From: an uncultured Collinsella sp.
GTDB lineage: Bacteria; Actinomycetota; Coriobacteriia; Coriobacteriales; Coriobacteriaceae
Length of the DNA: 36,002 nucleotides
NCBI GenBank assembly: GCA_902470695.1
Contig: CABRHH010000028.1
Span: forward strand, 1-36,002
Direction of reading: 5' to 3'
Shown here: positions 25,023 to 33,191 of the stretch, in pieces
How positions within the stretch are numbered: position 1 is the stretch's first letter
Layout: every line of letters begins with the position of its first letter
Notes under the pieces: model-generated
The model's input: only the letters and a program-made list of their open reading frames with translations
Told to the model about the DNA's origin: nothing
Database searches by the model: none
Program-made: the position numbers and the translations under genes

Positions 25023-26380
25023 CGGGGATCGCCGACCGGGCTTCCTGCAAGGTACCAGGTCTTGGCGCGGTCGATATGGACATCGAGAATCCGGCCGACC
25101 AGGTCGGACGCCGCATATCCTTCTGGAATCGGAGCATGGACCGTCTGGTTCCAGGGGCTTTTGCCCTGCAAGATCGAGCTGTCCTTCTTCGAGGTGCCCT
25201 CGATGAGCATCGGGACGGTCGTGTCGAGAGCGCGCTGGTTGTACTCAAAGGCCGAGCATTCGACCTGTTTAACCAGGCGATCGAATCGCGCCTGGATGAC
25301 CTCGCGAGGCGTGGGGTCATCGATCTTCGCCGCCGGCGTGCCTTCGCGCTTCGAATAGATGAAGGTGAATGCCTGCGCGAAGCGCGCCTCCTCAACCAAC
25401 GAGAGCGTCTGCTCGAAGTCGCGCCCCGTTTCACCGGGGAACCCGACGATGATATCGGTGGTAAGGGCGATGTCGGGAATGCGCTCGCGAACCGCCTGAA
25501 CCAGCTCAAGATACTGCTCGCGCGTATAGCGGCGGTTCATCTGCTTGAGCACGCGCGAGGAGCCTGACTGAACCGCAAGGTGCAGATGCGGCATGACGGC
25601 GTCGACCTCCGCCATCGCGTCGATCGTCTCGGGCAGCAGGTCTTTGGGATGTGAGGAGGTGAAGTAGATGCGCTCGACACCCGTATCGCCCACACGGCGC
25701 AGCAGCTCGGCGAACTGGGGCTCCTGCCCCGGCGCCCGGCCAAAGGAGTTGACATTTTGCCCCAGCAGGGTGACGGAGCGGACGCCTTGACGGACCAGGC
25801 CGCGCACCTCGTCGACGACCTCATCCATAGGGCGGCTTTTCTCGCGGCCGCGCACATACGGCACGATGCAGTAACTGCAGAAGTTATTGCAACCGGTCAT
25901 GATGGGCACCCAGGCATGGTAGGGAGTTTCACGGTGCCAGGGAAGCTCGGTTGCCTCGCCGCTGTCCGTGAGCTCGCAGCGGACATGCCGCTCGCCATCG
26001 ATGAAGGCGGCAGCGAGCAGCTCCGCCACATGGGTGATCGAGTGCGTGCCGAAGATGACGTCGACGTTGTCGAGATTGGTGAGCAGCCCGTCGCCGTCGC
26101 GTTGAGCGATGCAGCCGCCCACGGCGATGACCCGGCGGCCGCTCGGCGCCGCCGGTAGGCTCTTGCACGATGAGCACTGCCCGTACAAGCGCGTGTCCGC
26201 CGCCTCGCGCACGCAGCAGGTCATGAAGATCACGATGTCGGCGTCAGCGGGACCCGCCGCCTCGAAACAACCGCATGAGTCGAGCAGGCCGCTTACGCGC
26301 TCCGAGTCATGAAGGTTCATCTGGCAGCCGAAGGTCCGGATGAAATACGTTTTACCGTGCAGGATATCCAGGGTGCTCAT
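25019..26380 (-). CDS. miaB: tRNA i6A37 methylthiotransferase MiaB
   Basis: MiaB converts i6A37 to ms2i6A37 with two iron-sulfur clusters and SAM. The 453-aa product has TFGCQMNLHDSERV (Cys19), the second and third cluster cysteines in TCCVRE and VGGCIAQ, the radical SAM motif GCNNFCSYC with VPYVRGREKSRP, and a C-terminal TRAM domain. The frame extends 18 codons upstream into spoVS, but ATG 26380 lies one base after the spoVS stop codon and fits the family start. No strong ribosome site is visible, so coupling to spoVS is likely. Confidence 0.96.
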   Translation of the reverse strand: MSTLDILHGKTYFIRTFGCQMNLHDSERVSGLLDSCGCFEAAGPADADIVIFMTCCVREAADTRLYGQCSSCKSLPAAPSGRRVIAVGGCIAQRDGDGLLTNLDNVDVIFGTHSITHVAELLAAAFIDGERHVRCELTDSGEATELPWHRETPYHAWVPIMTGCNNFCSYCIVPYVRGREKSRPMDEVVDEVRGLVRQGVRSVTLLGQNVNSFGRAPGQEPQFAELLRRVGDTGVERIYFTSSHPKDLLPETIDAMAEVDAVMPHLHLAVQSGSSRVLKQMNRRYTREQYLELVQAVRERIPDIALTTDIIVGFPGETGRDFEQTLSLVEEARFAQAFTFIYSKREGTPAAKIDDPTPREVIQARFDRLVKQVECSAFEYNQRALDTTVPMLIEGTSKKDSSILQGKSPWNQTVHAPIPEGYAASDLVGRILDVHIDRAKTWYLAGSPVGDPR

Positions 26381-26381
26381 G

Positions 26382-26702
26382 TTAGCCAATCTGCCGAGAA
26401 TCGTCGGATGCATCCAGGGCGGCGTCGACCGCATGTGAAAGGTGGTGGACGTACACCGACAGCCGAATCGCGGTTCGGGATTCGCCGTTGATCAAGATGT
26501 CTGAAAACACCGGGGCGCAGGAGATATCGAAACCGGCGGGAATAAGGAACCCGCGCGCTATCGCCATCGCCTTGATGGCCTGGTTGACCGCACCGGCGCC
26601 CACGCACTGCATATTGACGGGCACGCCGTCTTTAACCATGCCGGCAATCGCGCCGGCAACCGAGGCGGGCGATGACTTGCTCGACACCTTCAGAAATTCC
26701 AT
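26382..26702 (-). CDS. spoVS: Stage V sporulation protein S (SpoVS), Alba-like
   Basis: SpoVS is a small Alba-fold protein, probably binding nucleic acid. It is needed for B. subtilis spore coats but also occurs in non-sporulating bacteria. The 106-aa product shows the whole conserved core, from MEFLKVSSKSSPASVAGAIA to SRTAIRLSVYVH, and a short acidic tail. ATG 26702 has GGAG ten bases upstream. It lies 77 bases after the GHKL ATPase gene and touches miaB. No sporulation genes are in the window, so a role in RNA or nucleoid biology with RNase Y and RecA is more likely than sporulation; that is inference. Confidence 0.93.
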   Translation of the reverse strand: MEFLKVSSKSSPASVAGAIAGMVKDGVPVNMQCVGAGAVNQAIKAMAIARGFLIPAGFDISCAPVFSDILINGESRTAIRLSVYVHHLSHAVDAALDASDDSRQIG

Positions 26703-26779
26703 CTACGTTTCTCCAGCGAATGAACTGCGTTTATGCAAACGATTATGACTCTAGCGCATGCATCTGCACGCGACAAGAA

Positions 26780-27868
26780 CTAACATTCTTCCTTGCCCAG
26801 ATCGAACGTCACCGTGATGCGGTCGTGCATCACGCGAATCTTCGGCTCGCGAGAGAGATTCAGGTAGTACCGGGAGGCGAGCTCGTTGAAATCGCGCTCG
26901 AGACTGCGGGAAAACGCCTCCAGGTCATCGTGGGCGATCTTGAGGCCACGCCGGTCGCGGGCTAGGTCGATCGCTTGAGGAGCGCGCGGGCTCACATCGC
27001 GCTCGCGCAGCAAGCGGGAGGCGACGCTGCGCTGCGGCTCAATGGCTCCGGCGAGGATGCGGTGCGCGGTGCGCTCCGACAGCTCAAGGCCGACTGACGC
27101 CGCGATACGGATGAAGTCGGCGGCGTCGCCGGCGCAGGCAAGCCGCTGCGCGACCGGAAGCTCCCCCTCATCATCGATGAACAGTAACCGCGAGGCATCG
27201 AGCGAGGCTGAGGCACGCTGAAACAGCGTTGCCGCGATCTCGGTGGGCGACCCCACGTACACGTCGCAGCCGTGGAGCTCCTCACACGCAAACTCGCAGA
27301 CCGTCCGCAGGATGTTATGCGGGCCGCGTGCGCAGGTTAGATGGCCGCCTTCATCCTTTTCGACCTGCGGCCAGCTCGACTGATCGGCGCGCTCGGGAAG
27401 CGTCGAGGTGTCGGCGACGACGCGCAGGGCAGAACCGCGCTGCGGGCCGGAGGCGACCACCTCGGCACTGCGCGCGTTCTGGCGAATCGAGAACAGGGCC
27501 ATGCCGCGGCCATGCACGCCCCAGCGGTCCATCTTCATCGACTCGAGCTTGGAGGTCACACGGGCATCGAAGATGCGCTCGCGCATGTCGTCGGGCACGC
27601 CGCAACCATCATCGATGAACAGCAGCGTGCGGACCCCATCCTCCTTCGCGGTGGCAACGTAGATGTTACGCGCACCCGCATCGCGCGCGTTGCGCAGCAT
27701 CTCGACCACGATGTCCTCGACATGCTGGATGTCGTGCTTTGCCTGACGACGCTCCGCTTCGGACACGCGCAGGCGAACAAACCCCGCGCCGAGGTTTTCC
27801 TCGACGCGGAGATTGCCTTCGCCCGCCATGGACGCAACAAAGGAGATAAGGTCGTTGCCGTTGCCCAT
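26780..27868 (-). CDS. Stand-alone GHKL ATPase of unknown function
   Basis: The 362-aa product has a GHKL (Hsp90/MutL/histidine-kinase) ATP-binding fold in its first half. The N-box EMLRNARDAGA has Glu56 and Asn60, the G1 box is IDDGCGVPDD (85-94), and the lid/G2 region is WGVHGRGMALFSI (116-128). Glu56 is placed as the catalytic base of MutL-type ATPases, so hydrolysis is plausible. There is no membrane segment, sensor or phosphoacceptor helix, so it is not a usual histidine kinase. The second half (about 190-362) has no domain I recognise, with a basic Arg-rich stretch near 278-310. The start lies two bases after the rny stop codon, and spoVS follows, suggesting joint work on RNA or DNA. 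I cannot assign a function. Confidence 0.85.
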   Translation of the reverse strand: MGNGNDLISFVASMAGEGNLRVEENLGAGFVRLRVSEAERRQAKHDIQHVEDIVVEMLRNARDAGARNIYVATAKEDGVRTLLFIDDGCGVPDDMRERIFDARVTSKLESMKMDRWGVHGRGMALFSIRQNARSAEVVASGPQRGSALRVVADTSTLPERADQSSWPQVEKDEGGHLTCARGPHNILRTVCEFACEELHGCDVYVGSPTEIAATLFQRASASLDASRLLFIDDEGELPVAQRLACAGDAADFIRIAASVGLELSERTAHRILAGAIEPQRSVASRLLRERDVSPRAPQAIDLARDRRGLKIAHDDLEAFSRSLERDFNELASRYYLNLSREPKIRVMHDRITVTFDLGKEEC

Positions 27869-27870
27869 GA

Positions 27871-29424
27871 CTACTTTGCGATATCGACAGCGCGGTTCTC
27901 GCGAATAACCACGACGCGCACCTGACCGGGATACTCCATCTCCTCCTCGATCTGATGGGCGATGTCGTGCGCGAGCACCGTCGAGGCGGCATCGGAAATC
28001 TTGTCGGGCTGGACCATGACGTGGACTTCGCGACCGGCCTGCATCGCATAGGTGCGCTCAACGCCCTCGTGGGAGTTGGCGATCTGCTCGAGCTTCTCCA
28101 GGCGCTTGATGTAATTCTCCGCCGACTCGCGACGCGCGCCCGGACGGGATGCCGAGATGGCGTCACCCGCCTGCACGAGCACATCGAGCACGGTGTTGGG
28201 ATCGGTGTCGCCGTGATGAGCCTCGATCGCGTGCACGATCGCGGGCTTCTCGCCGTAGCGGCGGGCCAGCTCGGCGCCGATGACGGCGTGGGGGCCCTCG
28301 ACCTCATGGTCGATCGCCTTGCCGAGGTCGTGCAGCAGGCCGGCGCGCTTGGCGGTCACCACATCGACGCCGAGTTCCGAGGCCATGATGGCGCACAGGT
28401 CGGCGACCTCGAGGGAGTGCTGCAGGACGTTCTGCCCGAACGAGGTGCGGTAGCGCAGGGCGCCGAGCGTCCGGACGATCTCGGGGTGCAGGTCGTGGAT
28501 GCCCATGTCGAAGGCAGCCTGCTCGCCAGCCTCGCGCACGCGCTGCTCCACCAAGTCGGCGGCCTTGTAGTACATCTCCTCGATGCGGGCCGGATGGATG
28601 CGCCCATCGGCGATCAGGTTCTCGAGCGCCACGCGCGCCGTCTCACGACGAACCGGATCGAAGCTGGAGAGCACGACCGTCTCGGGCGTATCGTCGATCA
28701 CCAGGTTAACGCCTGAGATCTGCTCGAAGGTGCGAATGTTGCGCCCCTCCCGGCCGATGATACGGCCCTTCAGGTCGTCTGAGGGGATATGCACCGAGGT
28801 GACCGTGACCTCAGCGGTGTGGTCGGAGGCGCAGCGCTGGATCGCCAGGGAGATGATCTCCTGGGCGGTCTTGTGGCATTCCGCGCGGACCTGCTGCTCG
28901 GATTCGCGGATGATCGCGGCGGCCTCGTGGGTCACCTCGCCGCGCACCTTGTCGAGCAGCTCCTGATGGGCATCCTCGCGCGTGAGCTCGGCGATGCGCT
29001 CGAGCTCACCGGTCTGGCGGACATAGAGCTCCTCAAGCTCACGGGAGCGGCGGTCGAGCTGCCCCTGCTGGCTCGAGAGCTGGTGCTCGCGCTTGTCCAG
29101 GGCGTCGTTGCGGCGATCGAGCGACTCCTCGCGCTGCATCACGCGGTTCTCCAGCGCGCGAATCTCCTTCTTGCGCTGGACCTCTTCAGCTTCAGCCGCC
29201 TGCTTGTTTTGGATGATCTGCTCTTTCGCCTCGAGCAGCGCCTCTTTCTTCAGGGTCTCCGCCGTGCGCTTTGCATCGCCAATGACCTGCTCAGCCTCCG
29301 CGTGCGCGCCCTGGATCTTGGACTCCGCCTCACGGATGCTGTTGGTTTTGGCGTTGCGCATGACGAAGGCGGCGATCGCGGCGCCCACCAAGGCGCATAC
29401 GATGCCGATCATCACGAACTCCAT
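27871..29424 (-). CDS. rny: Ribonuclease Y
   Basis: RNase Y is the membrane-bound endonuclease that starts mRNA decay in many Gram-positives. The 517-aa product has one N-terminal membrane segment (about 4-22), a long coiled coil (about 25-165), a KH domain (GRIIGREGRNIRTFEQISGV), and an HD domain with the metal ligands in LQHSLEVADL and HDLGKAIDHE. ATG 29424 is supported by AAGGAGT five bases upstream and by the membrane segment starting there. A promoter lies about 170 bases upstream, so it has a long leader. Next downstream are the GHKL ATPase and spoVS. Confidence 0.97.
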   Translation of the reverse strand: MEFVMIGIVCALVGAAIAAFVMRNAKTNSIREAESKIQGAHAEAEQVIGDAKRTAETLKKEALLEAKEQIIQNKQAAEAEEVQRKKEIRALENRVMQREESLDRRNDALDKREHQLSSQQGQLDRRSRELEELYVRQTGELERIAELTREDAHQELLDKVRGEVTHEAAAIIRESEQQVRAECHKTAQEIISLAIQRCASDHTAEVTVTSVHIPSDDLKGRIIGREGRNIRTFEQISGVNLVIDDTPETVVLSSFDPVRRETARVALENLIADGRIHPARIEEMYYKAADLVEQRVREAGEQAAFDMGIHDLHPEIVRTLGALRYRTSFGQNVLQHSLEVADLCAIMASELGVDVVTAKRAGLLHDLGKAIDHEVEGPHAVIGAELARRYGEKPAIVHAIEAHHGDTDPNTVLDVLVQAGDAISASRPGARRESAENYIKRLEKLEQIANSHEGVERTYAMQAGREVHVMVQPDKISDAASTVLAHDIAHQIEEEMEYPGQVRVVVIRENRAVDIAK

Positions 29425-29463
29425 GTTGTACTCCTTCAATGAATCATGTGCATGCAACAGCGC

Positions 29464-29481
29464 CACCCGACTCAGCGGGTG
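29464..29481 (-). other. Small hairpin in the rny leader
   Basis: CACCCG (29464-29469) and CGGGTG (29476-29481) can pair around a six-base loop in the predicted 5' leader, 40 bases before the rny start. Confidence 0.35.
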
Positions 29482-29594
29482 CCGCACATTTGCAGGTATG
29501 GTCCATCTTGAGAGATGTAGGCGAACAACCGAACAGGAACTATCGATTACGAGCTGCATCCAAGATGAGCCCATGACAAACAAATGACATACCC

Positions 29595-29623
29595 ATCCTA
29601 CGGTGAACCGGGGGTTCTGTCAA
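29595..29623 (-). promoter_or_regulatory. Promoter of the rny-ATPase-spoVS block
   Basis: On the - strand TTGACA (29623-29618) and TAGGAT (29600-29595) are separated by 17 bases, a near-ideal housekeeping promoter. The transcript would start near 29588 and carry a leader of about 165 bases. Confidence 0.65.
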
Positions 29624-29864
29624 AGCACGAACCGCGCAACGATGTATGGTGAGGCACCGCGTCAGATAGCGAACGGACTCCGGCAGATCGCACTGCCGGG
29701 CAGTGCGAAGCGAGACCCTCATGCCCTGCAGGCTATACGTACGTCCAGCGGGCCCCACCGCTCTATGCGCCCGCACCTTGCGCAGCCAAGCTGCGAGGTG
29801 CGTACAGACGCGAGCACCCCTCATGAACAGCCAAGAGAGCCCGCGTCGCGCACGCCGCGGCGCC
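29624..29864. other. Gene-free spacer between recX and rny with two hairpins
   Basis: No gene is supported here on either strand. It holds a near-perfect palindrome TCGCACTGCC-G-GGCAGTGCGA (29688-29708) and a larger hairpin with arms CGCACCTTGCGCAG (29772-29785) and CTGCGAGGTGCG (29791-29802). Neither has a T-run. One may end the recA-recX transcript without a classic U-tract. With the rny leader, the whole gene-free stretch is 29425-29864. Confidence 0.45.
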
Positions 29865-30545
29865 TCAAGCGCGATCGCGCTCTTCCTCAAGTCGCATGCG
29901 CGCCGCTTGAGCGGCAATGGCATAGGGGAAGCCTTTGGCCATGAGATGGCGAATGAACTTATCCTGCGCGCGGGCGGCGGGCACCGATTTGTGCTCCAGC
30001 AGCTGCAGCGCGCGCTGCAAGTCGTCGTCCTCGTCGAAAAACGCCTCCGGATAGCCGGCCAGCTCGCCGACATCGATTCCGCGGCGGCGAAGCTCCAGCT
30101 CGATCTTGCGCCTCCCCCATCCGCGCCGCTTGCGCTCCTCGATGAAATAAGAGGCGAACCGCGCATCGTTCAGAAAACGCATGTCCTGGGCGCGCTCGAT
30201 GGCGGTATCGATCTCCTGTGGCCGAAACCCGTAGGCGGCGAGTTTGGTGCGCACCTCCTGAGCGGCGTGGTCGCGCCGCGAGAGCATCTCGGTCAGCATC
30301 GTGAAGCACACGCGGCCCTCGAGCGCATGCAGCGCGTCGAACGCCTCCTGCTCCTCGCGGGGCAGGCCGAGGCCCTCCGCCTCGAGTGCGCGCGCAGCGC
30401 GCACGGGGACCACGATCTCACGGACGCGGCCCCCTTCAACGATGCATGAAACCTCTGCCATCGGTTTTCTGCCGGCCGCCGCAGCGCGCGCTCGCGCGGA
30501 GGCATCCGGCAGGCGCACCGACACGTCGGTCATCTGCAGCGACAT
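29865..30545 (-). CDS. recX: Regulatory protein RecX
   Basis: RecX binds RecA filaments and limits their growth. The 226-aa product has the helical repeats typical of RecX, including AFDALHALEGRVCFTMLTEM, RRDHAAQEVRTKLAAYGF, and RFASYFIEERKRRGWGRRKI. ATG 30545 is chosen because GGGGA lies seven bases before it; an in-frame TTG at 30563 lacks a site. It begins 24 bases after the recA stop, so it should be induced with recA from the LexA-controlled promoter. Confidence 0.92.
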   Translation of the reverse strand: MSLQMTDVSVRLPDASARARAAAAGRKPMAEVSCIVEGGRVREIVVPVRAARALEAEGLGLPREEQEAFDALHALEGRVCFTMLTEMLSRRDHAAQEVRTKLAAYGFRPQEIDTAIERAQDMRFLNDARFASYFIEERKRRGWGRRKIELELRRRGIDVGELAGYPEAFFDEDDDLQRALQLLEHKSVPAARAQDKFIRHLMAKGFPYAIAAQAARMRLEEERDRA

Positions 30546-30569
30546 GCGATCCCCTTTACCCAAGAGGCC

Positions 30570-31676
30570 CTACGCGGCGTCGCCAGAGGCATCGGCAGCC
30601 GCGGCGGGCTCCACCGGAACGCCGGTGGACTCGTCATCGAACTCAAGACCGCACGCCACGCGCACCTTGTGCTCGATCTCCTCCATCAGCGCGGGGTTCG
30701 TGCGCAGAAACTCCTTGGCGGCCTCGCGACCCTGCCCCAAGCGCTCCGTGTCATAGGTGTACCAGGCTCCGGACTTCGTGACGATGCCGTAGTCGACGCC
30801 CATATCGAGCACCGAGCCCTCTTTGGAGATTCCCGTGCCGTACATGATGTCGAACTCCGCCGAACGGAAGGGCGCGGCGACCTTGTTCTTGACGATCTTG
30901 GCACGCACGCGGTTGCCGATGACCTCATCGCGATTCTTCAGACTGTCGATGCGGCGGATGTCGATGCGCACCGAGGAGAAGAACTTGAGGGCGCGGCCGC
31001 CCGTGGTCGTCTCGGGATTGCCGAACATCACGCCGATCTTCTCGCGCAGCTGGTTGATGAAGATGCAGGTGGTCTTGGACTTGGAGAGCGAGCCCGCGAG
31101 CTTGCGGAGCGCCTGGCTCATGAGGCGGGCCTGCAAGCCCACCGTGGTGTCGCCGATCTCGCCCTCGATCTCGGCACGGGGAACAAGGGCCGCCACCGAG
31201 TCGATCACGATGACGTCGATGGCGCCGGAGCGCACGAGCATGTCGCAGATCTCGAGCGCCTGCTCACCGGTGTCGGGCTGAGAGATGAGCACCTCATCGA
31301 TGTCCACGCCGATGCGCGCGGCGTAGGCCGGGTCGAGCGCGTGCTCGGCGTCGATGAACGCAGCGACGCCGCCCATAGCCTGGGCCTCGGCCAGGATCTC
31401 CAACGACAGCGTCGTCTTGCCCGAGGACTCGGGCCCGTAGATCTCGATGATGCGGCCCCGGGGCACGCCACCGATGCCGAGGGCGGCGTCGAGGGCGAGG
31501 GCCCCGGTGGGGATCGCCTCGACCTCGAGCTGCGGCCCGCCGTCTCCATAGCGCATGATGGCGCCCTTGCCGAACTTCTTCACGATCTCAGCCGTGGTGA
31601 CGTCGATCATCTTATCGCGGTCGGCACCGGTGGTGCGCTCGTGGATCTGGCGTGCGGGTCCTGAACTTTTTGCCAT
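30570..31676 (-). CDS. recA: Recombinase RecA
   Basis: RecA forms filaments on single-stranded DNA, drives strand exchange and triggers LexA self-cleavage. The 368-aa product has Walker A GPESSGKT (81-88), FIDAEHALDP, VIVIDSVAALVP for Walker B, the L2-region MFGNPETTTGGRALKFFSS, and an acidic C-terminal tail. The N-terminus is about 20 residues longer than in E. coli. The ATG has AAGGAGGAA upstream. recX follows. The promoter holds a perfect LexA box. Confidence 0.98.
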   Translation of the reverse strand: MAKSSGPARQIHERTTGADRDKMIDVTTAEIVKKFGKGAIMRYGDGGPQLEVEAIPTGALALDAALGIGGVPRGRIIEIYGPESSGKTTLSLEILAEAQAMGGVAAFIDAEHALDPAYAARIGVDIDEVLISQPDTGEQALEICDMLVRSGAIDVIVIDSVAALVPRAEIEGEIGDTTVGLQARLMSQALRKLAGSLSKSKTTCIFINQLREKIGVMFGNPETTTGGRALKFFSSVRIDIRRIDSLKNRDEVIGNRVRAKIVKNKVAAPFRSAEFDIMYGTGISKEGSVLDMGVDYGIVTKSGAWYTYDTERLGQGREAAKEFLRTNPALMEEIEHKVRVACGLEFDDESTGVPVEPAAAADASGDAA

Positions 31677-31705
31677 ACGTTCCTCCTTGCAGGTGTGTCC
31701 CCACC

Positions 31706-31734
31706 ATAGTATGCGAACAGGCGTTCGCGGTCAA
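31706..31734 (-). promoter_or_regulatory. recA promoter
   Basis: On the - strand TTGACC (31734-31729), a 17-base spacer and TACTAT (31711-31706) form a good promoter. The LexA box lies entirely inside the spacer, the same layout as at the LysM promoter. Confidence 0.75.
31714..31727. promoter_or_regulatory. LexA box of recA (CGAACAGGCGTTCG)
   Basis: A perfect match to the Gram-positive LexA consensus CGAAC-N4-GTTCG, 38 bases before the recA start codon. Confidence 0.92.
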
Positions 31735-32027
31735 CACTGATGTAGAAGATCGTATCGTCACGCCCTTGCCGATACGGCACCTCATGCCCGACAAGATGCC
31801 TGCAAGCGCCTGACAAGGTTCCAACAAGCGCAGTTCAGAGGCCGGAAGAAAACGCGAAGGGGCCGTATGCGCCACCGCAGGCTCCAGAAAGTCTCCAAAT
31901 ATACCGTCAATCCAGGCCGCTCAGGGCATGCAGCAAGCCCGGCAGCTGCACTCCAGGCACGGGAACCGACCGAGAACCGACCGGCAGGCACGGGCAATTC
32001 GCGGGAAAGCAGAAGGAGCGACTGAAG
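31735..32027. other. Gene-free spacer between cinA and recA
   Basis: No gene, tRNA or clear terminator is visible in these 293 bases. A nested direct-repeat pattern stands near the cinA end: CAGGCACGGG at 31954-31963 and again at 31985-31994, with GAACCGACC twice between them (31963-31971 and 31974-31982). Any cinA transcript end here is not of the classic intrinsic type. Confidence 0.4.
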
Positions 32028-32513
32028 CTACCCCAGGCGCTCGAGCATCCAGGCGAGCGCGGCGCGGGCGGCGGCACGGCGCACCTCGTTGCGCCCGCCG
32101 TCAAAGGAGCAGCGCCGCACCTCGACGCCTTCCTCATCGGCAAGACCGATGTAGACGGTGCCCGCCGGGTCGGCCGCGGTACCGCCGTCGGGGCCCGCGT
32201 ACCCGGTGAGGCTGACCGCCATATCGGCGCCGATCAGGCTCCGCGCGCCGCAGGCCATCTGAGCCGCGCAGCTCCGGCTCACGGCCGTCTCGCGGGCGAG
32301 CATCGCCGCGTCCACACCCAGCACGCGCTGCTTCACCTCGTCGCAGTAGGTCACCGCGCCGCCGCGCAGCACCGCGCTGGCACCGGGGACCTCGGCTATG
32401 AGTGCCGCGACCAGCCCCGCCGTGCACGACTCCGCGGTGCACACGGTTGCGCCGCGCTCCGAGGCGCGCTCCACCAGGCGCCGCGCCAGCTCATCGGTGT
32501 CCAAGCGGTCCAT
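32028..32513 (-). CDS. pncC: CinA C-terminal domain protein (nicotinamide-nucleotide amidase, PncC-type)
   Basis: PncC deamidates NMN to nicotinic acid mononucleotide in the NAD salvage cycle. The 161-aa product is a single CinA C-terminal domain with TAESCTAGLVAALI and SLTGYAGPDGGTAADPAGT, the active-site and substrate loops. The N-terminal MoeA-like domain of full CinA is absent. ATG 32513 lies 15 bases after the pgsA stop. Linkage of cinA to recA is old and widespread (competence-induced in streptococci); here a 293-base gap and the separate recA promoter split them. Confidence 0.92.
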   Translation of the reverse strand: MDRLDTDELARRLVERASERGATVCTAESCTAGLVAALIAEVPGASAVLRGGAVTYCDEVKQRVLGVDAAMLARETAVSRSCAAQMACGARSLIGADMAVSLTGYAGPDGGTAADPAGTVYIGLADEEGVEVRRCSFDGGRNEVRRAAARAALAWMLERLG

Positions 32514-32528
32514 ATGGCCACGCCTCCC

Positions 32529-33182
32529 CTATACGCGGAACACCACGTGTCGGGCGTTCCAGAAATACTGCACGCCCGACACGACCGTCAGGACCACCGC
32601 CGCGATCATGAGCAGCTCGGCCACGCCGCCCAGCCCGACCGCCGCGATCGAGATGGCGGCATTGCCGCCCACGCCTTCCAGCGCAATCGCGAGCAGGTAG
32701 GCGCACAGCGACACCATCGTCGTCGCCGTCTTCCACTTGCCCAGGCTGTCGGCAGCGATGACCTCGCCGGCGGCACCCGCCACCATGCGCAGCGCGCTGA
32801 CGAGAAACTCGCGCAGCAAGATGATGAACACGAACCAGACGTTGACGTAGCCGTGCTCGAGCAAGATCAGCAGGGCAGAGAACACGAGCAGCTTGTCGGC
32901 AATGGGGTCGAGAAACTTGCCGAAATCGGTGATCTCACCGCGGGAGCGTGCGAGGTTCCCGTCGATCTTGTCGGTAAGGCTGAGCAGCGCATACAGCACG
33001 AAGGCCACGAGCGCCCCGATCCAGGCCGCATCGCGGCCGGAAGTGGCGTCGAGCCCCATCTGGGCGAACGACCACTCGCTCGCCACCATGAACACCGGGA
33101 TGAAGGCGATGCGCACGCAAGTCACGATGTTGGCCGGCGTCCAGATGCTGGTGATTTCCTTACCCGCTTTATTGGTTGCCAT
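32529..33182 (-). CDS. pgsA: CDP-diacylglycerol-glycerol-3-phosphate 3-phosphatidyltransferase
   Basis: PgsA makes phosphatidylglycerol phosphate, first committed step to phosphatidylglycerol. The 217-aa product has several membrane segments and the CDP-alcohol signature with Asp74-Gly75, Ala78-Arg79, Gly88, Asp92 and Asp96. The N-terminal TPANIVTCVRIAFIPVF and the LREFLVSALR segment fit PgsA well. rimO-pgsA-cinA-recA is a conserved neighbourhood, which supports this copy, not the one at 11527-12252, as the housekeeping PgsA. ATG 33182 lies nine bases after the rimO stop. Confidence 0.92.
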   Translation of the reverse strand: MATNKAGKEITSIWTPANIVTCVRIAFIPVFMVASEWSFAQMGLDATSGRDAAWIGALVAFVLYALLSLTDKIDGNLARSRGEITDFGKFLDPIADKLLVFSALLILLEHGYVNVWFVFIILLREFLVSALRMVAGAAGEVIAADSLGKWKTATTMVSLCAYLLAIALEGVGGNAAISIAAVGLGGVAELLMIAAVVLTVVSGVQYFWNARHVVFRV

Positions 33183-33191
33183 ATCTATCCC

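Noticed and set aside
30669..31664. Open frame of 331 codons on the + strand
   Set aside because: Antisense to recA, with no recognisable domain.
31612..31997. Short open frames on the - strand upstream of recA
   Set aside because: They cross the recA promoter and LexA box, lack ribosome sites and show no recognisable protein.
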